In this document: piece by piece, positions 47,801 through 58,000 of the stretch
Layout of the letters: the number at the start of each line of letters is the position of its first letter
How positions within the stretch are numbered: position 1 is the stretch's first letter
NCBI GenBank assembly: GCA_947623455.1
Contig: OX392532.1
Span: 124,001-188,000, forward strand
Reading direction: 5' to 3'
DNA length: 64,000 nucleotides
Source of the DNA: Mimachlamys varia
Lineage: Eukaryota; Mollusca; Bivalvia; Pectinida; Pectinidae
The notes under the pieces: model-generated
The model's input: only the letters and a program-made list of their open reading frames with translations
What the model was told of the DNA's origin: nothing
Database searches by the model: none
Translations under genes and position numbers: made by a program

Positions 47801-50800
47801 CCTTCCTCACAGGGGCGAACGCTCAACTAAAGGCCAAAAGTGAGGTTGTGTTAAGGGAGACATAAAGGAAGGAGAAAGTTGTTTAGAAAGAATAGAAAAT
47901 ATAGGATCCCAAGTTAAGTCACATTCTACGATCATGCAATGGGGGCAGCTGGTATGTACCAATTGATACATCTGTTAATGTACTGAAATATATTTAAAGA
48001 AACACAATGAACTGATTGATTAATTGCGTACCTTCCTGAGGGAAATTACGTTCCGACTCCTTGTCAATTTTCCCTCCTTTCTGTCCAGCAGACTGACCTT
48101 TCACACCCTTTTTAATCAGTGATGGCTGAAACACCAATTCATCTGTATATATATATGACACTTAGTATTTCACTCACATAATTCAGCTAAAATGCTAATA
48201 AACATGATAAAACTAGGAATAAGAGAGGTTTGGTAGGAACTAGTAAGTGATAACAGTAGCTGCTGTAGCTTCATTAATGCTACACTGGAATTACATTGTG
48301 ATGTTTACAGAAAATATTGAAAAACAGACAGGGCATTGGACATGACCCAAAAACTTAGATAGGTGCTCCACCTTAACTCAAGCAGTTAGCTAGAGATCTT
48401 CAACAAATCAATTTTTTGTCTGAATTTGATAAATATCATCATTATTAATCTATTAACGACTCATTGACTTTGAACTTATTTCTAATGATATTTTATAAAT
48501 GATCAGAACTTCTAATGAAGAACTTCTAATACAACATATCTATACATATTCTATAATTTACTGATGTCAATAAGGGACAAGGTATCTAGGAAATTGCTAG
48601 CATGTGTTTAAGCCTAAGGTGAAATGGCATCTAGATCTGTATCTGAAAACATGAAGTCTATCATACACTACCTGGGTTGGCTCTGGTGATGACACTGACA
48701 AAACAAAATGAAAAACAATTTAATAGGAAATAAAACCAAATATTTCTGAAAATTAGGTCACTAAAACATGCAATGTTGATCCTAAGTACATATATTTATA
48801 CAGTACATATATTGGTAATTAAAGTAGTTTATAATGTATAACATCAATCCGATTGAATTTGCTTTTTCTAGCTCATAATTTATGTCACCACGTGAACAGG
48901 GCAATAGATTTCCGTGATACTGACAAGAGTTCCACTTTGAAGAACACCCAGATTGCATAGACTTAATTAAAATGTTCTTTGTAAGTTGAAGTGGATTATT
49001 TGATTTACATTCATGTACAATTTAAATTGTTTATTTGTTACCTATCTATCATGCTGAAACAGCAAAAAGACATTCATCAACCGTTTTTGTTGTAGAAAGC
49101 AGTGATGTTCTATTACCTGGGACCCACTTGAATATACGCATGGTGGTATCTCCAATAGTTACCCATTTCTTCTCCCTTAAACACAAAAGAGTACAATGGT
49201 TCAAACATTTATATCACATTCATTTCCTTTGTTTGCACCACCATTTTTAATTAATGCTTATAGTCCTTGATGTGATTAATGAACTTGTTAATCATGGCAA
49301 AATATCTCATTAAGGCCATACCAATTTGATTTATTGTTCTTCGGAAAATGAGATTTCAAAATTGAGCAGCGATAATTTTCAAAAGACTAAATGTCAGAAT
49401 ATGTACGTGTTTGACTTTTAATACAATGTATCAACATTTTAAACTGTTGTATTGGTTTTTTTTTAAATTATTTTTATGGAACAAACTACTTGTATAAAAC
49501 AGCATTTGAGAGAAAAGCTGTCTTAAATTACCTTCTTACTATAGAAGACCCAAGGTCATTCATTCAAGTTTAGTGATTGAACCAAAGCCGCAGGAAACAC
49601 TTTTTAGAAACCATATTTTTTTTTCTTGTAGGTATTAAGATACTTCAATTCATGCAGAATGCATATTTTATCGAATTGATATAAATTCGTGATGACAAAA
49701 TGTATATATATGATGTACCGCTATAAAACAAACCCTGAAGACTACTATCATACCCACTGTATACGGACCCCATTGGAAATAAGCCGTTAAGGCTTTATGG
49801 GCTATATCCCAAGTGAAAGGAAGAAAGAAGTGTAAATCTGTGATTTTACCATCTGTGATATTGTAAAAGTAAATTCAAATGTCCATCCTAAGATTGCCTC
49901 ATTTTATGTATTTAAATGTTGCCTTTTACCTGAATATATTTATATTATTATTATTTTTATTATGACAAGCTTTACCGAACATAATCTTACAGTGTACGTG
50001 AATGAAGAACATCACCCAATATTTGTTTACTGCGGCTACCTGACATTTGCGCTTCTGGTTCTATTCTTATACCAGCAATCACATGATTTTTTTTCGAATC
50101 ATCTGACCACTATCCTGCTCCCGGTTCCGTGCCGATTCGCAAGAAAACTTAAGAAATGTTTTTTTAACGTAGAAACGATAATAAAAATATAAATATGGTA
50201 CTGATGTGCTAAGTAATAAATCTTGATATTAAATAAATACGTTAACTTGATAATCTAAACTGTTAAGGTTAAACAAATTATAGAAAATGTTTCATGTCGT
50301 ACCATGTTAAGATTCCTATAATTAGTCGAATGGCGACGGCGAAATTGAGCAGACGAGCACCAAATTTAGCGAAAAATGCTGTTTTAAGGTACTTTCCTGT
50401 TAATTGACACAACTGAGACCTTGATTTTCCTTTGTAGAATAACATTTGCCTGCAGAAAATGTATTTCATTTAGAAATTGGTCCAAAAACAAGCTAATTAT
50501 TATTATTATGTAAGATTATGTTTTAATTACTAGGAATTTAGCGTGTTTTCTGTGGACAGCACAGTGTCCGATCAACTGAAATTTGACAGTTTTCATAAGT
50601 TTCTTGATGTCTACGAAAAATTTTACGGCATGATACATGGTAAATTATATACCAAATTAAATAGAAATTAATTCTGTCGATCAAGACCACTTCCAGTGAG
50701 GTATCTTGAACAGTTATGTCAAAATCACATCTTTCCCATAATTACATATAGGTCATGCCGCTGGGCCGATGGAGTTGATAACCTTGCTTATACTACAGGT

Positions 50801-51359
50801 GTTTGACAGACGAGGCTAGTGTTTGTGAGCATATCATATTTATTTTATTCTTTGGTATTGTTATTTTTAAATTTTGACCAAATGTCTGACTCTTGTACTT
50901 TGCAAAAATACACTGCAGGTACACCTAAATATACGGATTGAAAGATGAATCAACGTCGCTGATTGCATATTTTGTCCATGATTTCAAGATTTGGTAGGGC
51001 AGGTGCCTACACAGACATTTTCCTAACCCTAACCCAATTCTCTAAAAAGTGGGGCATTTGGTCATTGTAGACATTACCTAGCTACTAGACAACTAGGTAA
51101 TTCGATCACAAAGGAAAGAAAATCATCATTTTGGGGATGATCCCAACATATAAAACAGATGCAATTGTATACATTTAACATAAGGAAAAACGGTGGAAAT
51201 AGGTGTCAAAAATAGTGAACAATTTATAGCCAGCCAGCACTGGCAAGCAAGCCTGGGTAACACATACCACTTCCGGACTTTGTCGATGGCGCTGATTACT
51301 CGCTTAATGTCTTCCTTCGCACGACTCCTAGTCTCTGCTCTGATCGACCGCGACAACAT
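41869..51359 (-). CDS. BCL7: BCL7-family protein, SWI/SNF (BAF) complex subunit (eight coding exons, 241 aa)
   Basis: Minus-strand coding exons in order: 51359-51268, 49175-49117, 48694-48672 (23 nt), 48125-48032, 46479-46342, 43237-43064, 42300-42244, 41957-41869. Every intron is GT-AG, and phases chain without a break (2,1,0,1,1,1,1) to TGA. The N-terminus [17 protein letters not shown], then IDKVRKW joined across intron 1 to [19 protein letters not shown], is the diagnostic BCL7 N-terminal domain. The middle is acidic, Ser/Asn-rich and disordered. The C-terminus [12 protein letters not shown] resembles the short conserved tail of vertebrate BCL7 proteins. Length fits the family (about 200-230 aa). 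BCL7A/B/C are dedicated subunits of mammalian BAF chromatin remodellers, so a nuclear role is expected. Exons 5, 6 and 7 are symmetric (phase 1-1) and could be skipped without a frameshift. The start ATG aligns with the family start. Confidence 0.92.
43376..44261 (+). mobile_element. Second pearl/Helentron-like element with ~150-bp tandem core
   Basis: Starts ACAAGAGAGCCCAAAGGG and ends with the stem-loop ACCATC-TGAT-GATGGT followed by GGGCTAA. Inside are about four diverged ~150-bp units (AGATGGCCGCCTG-type marker at about 43632, 43771, 43920, 44071). It has the same architecture as 39279-40511 with a different core. It lies within intron 6 of the BCL7 gene, in opposite orientation to the gene. 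Confidence 0.6.
44510..44625 (-). mobile_element. tRNA-derived SINE head
   Basis: On the minus strand, GGTGGTGCAGTGGATAGCAC, then ACTTGCCTTTTACCAAGG and GGCCGGGGTCCAATTCTC. A TRGYNNARNNGG-type A box and a decayed B box are spaced as in a tRNA gene. No acceptor stem forms, so it is not a functional tRNA. Confidence 0.55.
45868..46165 (+). mobile_element. Dispersed repeat starting ACAAGAGGCCCAT
   Basis: Shares the ACAAGAGGCCC start of the two pearl-like elements, followed by CCCCTCCCCAGGGGGAAATG and a later CCATTCCCCACTGCCGC block. I cannot place its 3' end, so the boundary at 46165 is approximate. It lies in intron 5 of the BCL7 gene. Confidence 0.45.
46670..46895 (-). repeat. 60-bp tandem repeat of a tRNA-Ser-like 5' half
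   Basis: Three and a half copies, starting at about 46671, 46730, 46790 and 46850. On the minus strand each reads GGTGGCCGAGTGGTTAAGGT then GTCCCGATATTCTACCACTG. GTGGCCGAGTGGTTAAGG matches the 5' region and A box of eukaryotic tRNA-Ser/Leu. No B box or 3' half is present. It looks like tandem amplification of a SINE or tRNA head. Confidence 0.7.
47255..47352 (-). mobile_element. tRNA-derived SINE fragment
   Basis: Minus strand: GTGTGGCTCAGTGAGTAGTG, ACACCTTTTACCAAGATGGC, then GTTTGATTCCC (B-box-like). It is a relative of the heads at 38581-38665 and 44510-44625. Confidence 0.5.
47530..47850. repeat. Possible dispersed repeat
   Basis: CAGCCGTCTTGCGAAAATCC, GCTATCACACTGACG and GACTCTGGAATGTCTCGGTC read like a repeat I associate with bivalve genomes. 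This is from memory, and the ends are not defined here. An 88-codon open frame overlaps it and is not called. Confidence 0.3.
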
Positions 51360-51619
51360 GACTTTGAAAATTGCGCTAAATGTAATCAAATAGGTACTTT
51401 GTCACTGCCACCAAAAGGCTTCCCACCGATAAACAAAAGAGTGCCCCGGATGTACTGTTCGGATTGTATATTCGTATTTTTATGAAAAGTCTAGAGTGAC
51501 TCGAAATATTATAAGAGGCATAATAGACCTGTTACCATACTTTTTTACAGTTATGTGCCTGCTGGCATCAGATATTCGGCATTTTCGCAAACGAATTAAA
51601 GGGTAAAGGGTAAAATCGA
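51360..51619 (-). promoter_or_regulatory. Presumed 5' UTR/promoter region of the BCL7 gene
   Basis: The 260 bp upstream of the ATG show no TATA box at a convincing position. The assignment is positional only. Confidence 0.3.
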
Positions 51620-51684
51620 TTTTTAAATATATTTTCACTCGTGCTACGCACTCGTGAAAATATAAAAAAATCTGCCATACTCGT
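51620..51684. repeat. Foldback element, copy 2
   Basis: TTTTCACTCGTGCTACGCAC, TCGTGAAAATATAAAAAAAT and CTGCCATACTCG match the element at 16059-16140 closely. Confidence 0.75.
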
Positions 51685-52350
51685 GAAATATGAATAGCCT
51701 CTATTTACCCGAATAAATATTATTAATATGGCTAAGCCTGCATCCATTATATTTTATTACTTTATAACTATTACGCAATATACAATGACTACATGTTGGC
51801 TTAGGGATGGTTTGATTATATAAAATATTTAAGTTTACGCAGAATATTTTTTTGTTTGTTTTTCAGACTAAGGTAAAGTTGACTTTGAAACACTGAGCAA
51901 ATGCATTAGTGCTACCAATGTACCCAGTTTCATTAACATAGTTAAATGTATTTTTTTGTAACATTGATCAAGGGATTAGGTACAAGTTATATCAATTTAT
52001 CATAGCCTTCTCCCATGTATTTACAATTACATGACAACAATGATGATAAGCATGCACCTACACTGTATTATATTGATAATATTTATATGATAATCATACA
52101 AGTAGAAATGCAAACATATAGCAATGTTCAGGAAATGAAATTTCAGTGTAGGGTTATAACTCTGTAAAAAGATACTCCGAACTTTGAATTAAGTACACGT
52201 CACATGGCCGTCATAACAAGAACACTGACTCGGTCAGCAAGGGCCCCACTTTGTGTATGAACCTTAAAACTAAGCAGTTAAATAAAATAAAATATAATAA
52301 TTATTAAATCGAGGTTTAATAAGTTGACATCTTGTTTGATTCCGACCAAC
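51685..52350. other. AT-rich spacer
   Basis: No gene is recognised. The last ~50 bp (GTTGACATCTTGTTTGATTC) belong to the diverged tandem repeat that continues at 53721-54540. Confidence 0.5.
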
Positions 52351-52354
52351 TTAA

Positions 52355-53487
52355 AGCTGACAATGCAAGTTAAAAAGCTTTTTTGTTGAGATTGAAAAAA
52401 AATACGGCAAAGTTATATTTCAGTAAGCTTCTGAGATGCCCCCTAACAGGTTACTAAGGAGAGGCAGACATTTTAGTTTTTGCCTTGCTTGGAAACGAGA
52501 GTCGGCCTCCCTGGGTATAAAAGGCACCCAGCCTGTCAAACCGGTTTTTACATGAACACTGGCCGTGCAAAGTGCACTTACCTGCGGACACAACAGGTGA
52601 CACTAGAGTTACAAAACTGGAAAGACACACACTTACCTTGAAGTTAGAGTTACATGAATTCGAAGATGGTCACTCCCTCAGCCACCATCATAGATCGTGT
52701 GCCAAAGCAAAACGAAAAAAAAATATAACTGAAAACACCCTAATTGTCCCTTCACCTATGTATACGTAATGGACAACGACATGTTGATTTTACATTCAGA
52801 AGCAGAGCGAAACGTTCCGAACAGAATATGTTCTCGCTCCTAATACTACCTATAATATTACGCCTTGCCACTAAAGCGCTTGTAATGAAAATGTAGTGTA
52901 ACACGCGAGCATAGTCTTGATTATGTAAAACACGTGCACGAACACATGCGAGTGAGGGGAACTTATTTTGATGGAAATAAATGGATGTTATAGCAATGTT
53001 ATCACACAGGAACTGATTACTCGTAGCGACATGATGTTCCAATTGAATACTAAGGCAGATTTATCAGTTGTCATTCGTGTACTTGTTTTTTATTCGCACG
53101 AATTTTGGTGTAATCTAATGGGTTTTTTTTTTATTTTGCTCATATTGTATAATATCGTTATAATAACACCTTCAATATCCATGTCAATGTTCTTCAGATA
53201 CTGATCGAAAATATCGTAAAAAATCAGTAAGTATGTGTTGGTTAGCTATATAGGTCTATAGAAGTATGGCCGTGCGGTTTTATCACAACAATGAGAACCG
53301 GTTTGACGGCCTGGGTGCCTTTTATACCCAAGGAAGCCGACTATCGTTACCAAGCAAGACAAAAACTAAAATGTCTGCCATTCCTTAGTAACTTGTAGGG
53401 GGGCATCTCAGAAGATTTCTAAAAATTTTACTTGGTCGTTTTTTTTTAAATATCAACAAGAAAGTTTTTTGAATTGCATTGTCAGCT
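52355..53487. mobile_element. 1133-bp non-autonomous element with TTAA duplication and ~195-bp inverted repeats
   Basis: Ends are AGCTGACAATGCAA (left) and its complement (right), flanked by TTAA at 52351-52354 and 53488-53491. The inverted arms extend about 195 bp and include GAGATGCCCCC, GCAGACATTTTAGTTTTTG, GGGTATAAAAGGCACCCAG and CAAACCGGTT, with scattered differences. TTAA duplication suggests a piggyBac-type transposase in trans, although the terminus does not show the usual CCY start. Each arm has GTATAAAAGG (TATA-like). The inner ~730 bp has no transposase frame. Confidence 0.75.
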
Positions 53488-53504
53488 TTAACTTCATAGT
53501 ATCA

Positions 53505-53720
53505 AAACGGGCGGATTGGTCGAGTGATTAACACTCCGGCCTTCCATGCAGGCGGCCGGGGTTCGATCCCTGAAATCGTCATACTCATGGAACTTTCAGA
53601 GAAAGTGTTTTTCTCCTGCCCACACAACTCCAACAACCAAGGTGGAGTATAAAATGGTCTGGGGTGGGTGTTGCAGTATATGTGTTGATCTGGTAACATA
53701 ACAGTTAATAAGTCAGTTAA
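53505..53720 (+). mobile_element. tRNA-derived SINE with intact A and B boxes
   Basis: GGGCGGATTGGTCGAGTGAT then TAACACTCCGGCC gives the A box; GGCCGGGGTTCGATCCCTG contains a perfect B box (GGTTCGATCCC). The spacing fits a Pol III internal promoter. A body of about 150 bp follows (CTCCTGCCCACACAACTCCA, AAGGTGGAGTATAAAATGG). No paired acceptor stem is seen, so it is a SINE rather than a tRNA gene. Confidence 0.65.
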
Positions 53721-54540
53721 TAAATGTACAAGTTGGTCATGGCATTTGATCTGGTAACATAAAAGTTTAGTCAGTTGACACATCGTTTGGTTCTGATGTT
53801 TTTTCTTCATAATGTCATAACAAAATGTAAAGCAGTTAATATATGTATAATTTGGCGTTAGTCCGAAGGGTTCTGACTCTCTGACCCAATATTTACCAAG
53901 TCAGAGTCATAGTCAGAACCCTTCGGACTAAATCTGCCCTCTGACCTGATGGAATTGAGATAACTGAAGCCATGCTTCTGACTAACTTTGCTTCATAATG
54001 TCATAACAAACATGCTTTGAAGATACATGTTAAATTTGACCTTGACATTTGACCTTGAGGTTTGGTCAGTTGAAAACTTGTTTGACTTTGGTCAACTTTG
54101 CTGCATAATGTCATAAGAAAATATTAAGATGTAAAATTTAGGTCTAAACTTTGACCAATGACCTTAAAATACCTAGTTTGATTTTGACTTATTAAAATTA
54201 CTTCATGATATTTGAATAATTAAAATGTTATGCGGGTAATGAATGTAAAAGTTGACCTTATAACCTTGATGTTTGGTCAGTTGTAACCTTGCTTGATTCT
54301 AACAACTTTGCGTCATAATGTCATATCAAAATATTAAGCATTCGATAAATGTAAACATTAACACTGACCTTTGACCCGGTGATATTTAGGTTAAGTCTTG
54401 ATTCTAACCAACACGGTTTCTTAATGTCATTTACAAAATACCAAACACACAAAAAATCCTTTGACCAGGTGACCTGTGACCTAGTGACCTTGTGGTTTGG
54501 TGAGCTGACACCTTGTTTGATTTTGACAAAATAAAGAGAG
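53721..54540 (+). repeat. Highly diverged ~105-110-bp tandem repeat
   Basis: Marker CATAATGTCAT recurs at about 53809, 53995, 54105, 54315 (and a decayed copy near 54420), each preceded by TTGTTTGATTNTGACCAACT-like text and followed by TTGACCTTGACCTTTGACC-like text. The first interval is longer because a hairpin (53858-53931) is inserted. A further unit lies left of the TTAA element. Confidence 0.75.
53858..53931. repeat. 74-bp hairpin TTAGTCCGAAGGGTTCTGAC
   Basis: Arms TTAGTCCGAAGGGTTCTGAC and GTCAGAACCCTTCGGACTAA pair perfectly, with a second CTCTGAC/GTCAGAG pairing nearer the loop. It interrupts one unit of the tandem repeat, so it is probably an inserted foldback element. Confidence 0.8.
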
Positions 54541-55064
54541 TAAAAACAAATGACGAAGTTTTAACAAAGGACAATAACTGTAATTAATGGTTGTGTGTGT
54601 TGACTTTAGTACACTGCACGTCGCCTTCGGTTAACTCATGTACACACATGAGTTTTCATTTTCACGATTATGGCTTCACTTTGGGCAGGTTATATGCCAC
54701 GGACACAAAAATGACGGACGGAAAGAAGAACAGACATACAAAGTGAAAATTATATGCCCCCTTCCGAGGAGCATAGAAAGTCTACGGCCATTGTTTATGA
54801 GACTAATTTCCCCATCGATGATGAAAGTATATTCTACCCTGTGTAAGGCACATACAAGGTGTCATGCACATAAATGACGTTGATATGACGTCAAACAAAA
54901 TAAAACCAAACCTTATCTTGTCGCACTGTTCAAGATAACACACTGTGTGACAGCCGACCTACCAAATTAATGCAGTGGAAACGATAGGCACAAGGACTTT
55001 ACTACAGACTCACTGTTGACAGCACCGCATTAACTAATATATTCTCAACTTTTGAGCATTAACA
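54541..55064 (+). promoter_or_regulatory. Upstream region and 5' UTR of the astakine-like gene
   Basis: Positional assignment. The ATG at 55065 sits in AACAATGG, a fair Kozak context (purine at -3, G at +4). No TATA box can be assigned with confidence. Confidence 0.35.
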
Positions 55065-58000
55065 ATGGCGTCTAGTGCCATTTTTATCACCACTTTACTG
55101 GCAGTCATTGTAGTGTTGGTAAGTTGTAGGGAACGATGGCTGGTCGCTGGTGTACTCGACATAATTTGAAGAACATTTGTTAGACGTGTAATTGCTTTTT
55201 CATATCTGGGATTCTGACATGGGATGTCTTAGTTGTGAAACTTGTATTATAATTAGACAAATGTTCTTGAATAATCAATATGGGGCATTATTCTGAATAA
55301 ACAAAAATATACAGAGCATGCTTTATATAACACATTAGATTTTTAAATGAAGATAAATGAATAATTAGTATTTATTTGTTTTGTATTATGCAAATACATT
55401 TTCACACTGCATGTATTAAACTATGACCAACATGGACAACTTACTACTAAGCTGTGTGATAAACGTGACGATTAGTATTTATTTGTAAAAATAAAACGTA
55501 ACGATTTTGGATTTTCCGATTGTGTACTCTCCATTTCATGATAGTAGCATCCCTGTTTCTCCAGCCTATGGTGGTTACATGTCACAGTGGATTCGTTATT
55601 CAAGGGCTTGCTCTGAATATCGAGATTTTTGTGATAGATGTCAACTGCTGACGAACAAACTTACGGCACAGAGATTTGAGAAATGCAGGTTGATGAAGAC
55701 TATGGGCAAGTTTTATGGTCGCCATCTTGATCTCATCGAGAAATATTCTGTATCTTTGTGTGATATAGTGTGCTTACTTGTTGTGATTAATAGTGATGAC
55801 TCGGTTCTCATTTTGAGGATTGACGCGTACTCTACCGGAACACCTTGTCTTATTCTCTTGTGATTTTACGAGTCTCCATGTAAATCTTTCTTTTGTTCCT
55901 ATTTTACCTCTAGTTTAATCGATTTTTGAGTTCGGATTATGGTTTTGTTGACGCTTTGATATTCTCTGATGTTTTGTATTATATATTTATTATGTCGATA
56001 CTACTTAGCCTGATTTCGGTAGGTGTAACATTTAAGTAATTTGCTGGTTTTTTTTCATTATCGTCATAGCGCCCTGTACGTGCTCCAGTGCCATTAAACT
56101 GGTTTTAATTTTGTTGTTAGATTGATTCATCAGAAGGATGCTATTCACAACAAGACTGTGGGTCAAATGAATGCTGCGTCTCCAACAATCCGCCAAGGGG
56201 TAAACGAATGTCCCTTCTGATGTCTCCCGGACACTGTCAGGCCTTGGGTCAAACAGGAGCACGTGAGTATTGTATCATCACAATCTGCCAAGGGGTACAC
56301 AAATGTTCCTTCTGATAGACACTGTCAGGCCTTGAGTCAAACAGGAGCACGTGAGTATTGTATCATCAAAATCTGCCAATGGGTAAAGGAATGTCCCTTC
56401 TGATGTCTCCCGGACACTGTTTCATAAAACAGGCGGAAGTCGAACATCCGGTGAAGAACTGATCTTTATTCATGGTCACTTAGACTCTTTACAATACATG
56501 TTAACTGAGCAAGAGTATAGCTGATCTAGATGTATGTTGTTGTACTAATTACCGTAGATACAAGTACTCACTGGCTAAATACATAACATCCTTCCCTTTT
56601 TATAAAAGCAAAACTGTCTACATGTTATTATCTGAAAGATATTGACTTAGCATTAATACATGTACAAGGTATGAAAATGTTCTCAAATATGTACCGGAGT
56701 ATTTTTTCTTTGTGGAACAAATAACTTTTCAGTGTCCATAAAAATAAAAGTCTTTCCATGATATACCTTATCACAGACATTAATTATTGCAAAATATGCA
56801 AACACTTATAATTAACTGCTCATGGTATTATTTGCAGTTCATTAACTATAGTTTGTCATGTTAAGGTTCTGTATTTAACTTTTCGAATGAAGTTAACATT
56901 CAACATGTGATATTATGTTTCTTTAACAAAATTAAAGTCTGGAAATTAACTTTAAAAGTTTACGAATAAAATTCACAAAGTTTAATCGAAGTCTTTGAAC
57001 CAACTCGGTGCGCGAACTTCTCTGCCACTGCGCGTCACAACGGGTTCTGTGGTTTTTTGAGTTCGTAAAGGACTAGTCACACCTGGTGGTTCCTCAAGTT
57101 CTTGCAGTGGTGCCAGAGGTACCACATCCGGTTCCTGTGTTTCCAAATTTGATGGTGGGTCATCTCACGGAGTGTCAGGCAGTTCTGGTAGTTTTACAGA
57201 GAGGGTTTTCTCGAAATTTGCACTTGTCTGTCTGATATGGCGACGATTACGACTGTATCGACGACCATTGTTAGCTTTCACGACATAAGACCTCGGACTC
57301 GCATGTTTATTTTGAATTTCTCCTGGAATCCACTTATTCTCATTTTGTATGAGCACTTTGTCTCCTTCATGAATCGGTTTCAACTCGCGTCCTGCGTGTT
57401 TATCATAATTGTGTTTAGCTTTCACTTGTCGCGTTTTCATTCTAAGCTTGAGTTCTGCCTTATTTGTCTGGGTTTGCTCTAACAACGTTGTTGTCGTTGG
57501 CAAGTCAGTTTTCAACCTACGTCCCAGGAACATGTGAGCTGGGGACATTTCCAACCCATCGATAGGAGTATTTCTGTAGTCGAGCAAAGCTCTGAATGGA
57601 TCCTCTGCTTTACGAATCAAGTTCTTGACTGTTTGCACTGTCCGTTCCGCTTGACCATTTGACTGCGGAAACCGTGGACTGAACGTTACATGCTCGAATC
57701 CATACTCGATACTAAACCGTTTAAACTCGTCACAAGCGAATTGAGGTCCGTTGTCCGTTTGAACACGGTCAGGTATTCCATAGCGCGACATCTGACCTTT
57801 GAGGTATGATATTGTATTACTACTACTCAGATTGTCTAGTTTGGCAAGTTCTGGCCACTTTGAGTAGTTATCTACGGATACCAAGTAATGATTTCCCCTG
57901 AATTCGAACAAATCTGCTGCTATCACTGACCAGAGTCGATCTGGTAACTCCGTTACTACTAAGGGTTCCTTAGGATTTCCTCGTGGTGTTTCAGCACATA

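Noticed and set aside
47577..47843. 88-codon frame in BCL7 intron 4
   Set aside because: It lies in what looks like a dispersed repeat and lacks conserved protein features.
53505..53580. A genuine tRNA gene
   Set aside because: The B box is perfect but the ends do not form an acceptor stem and no clear anticodon arm can be drawn; a SINE head explains it better.
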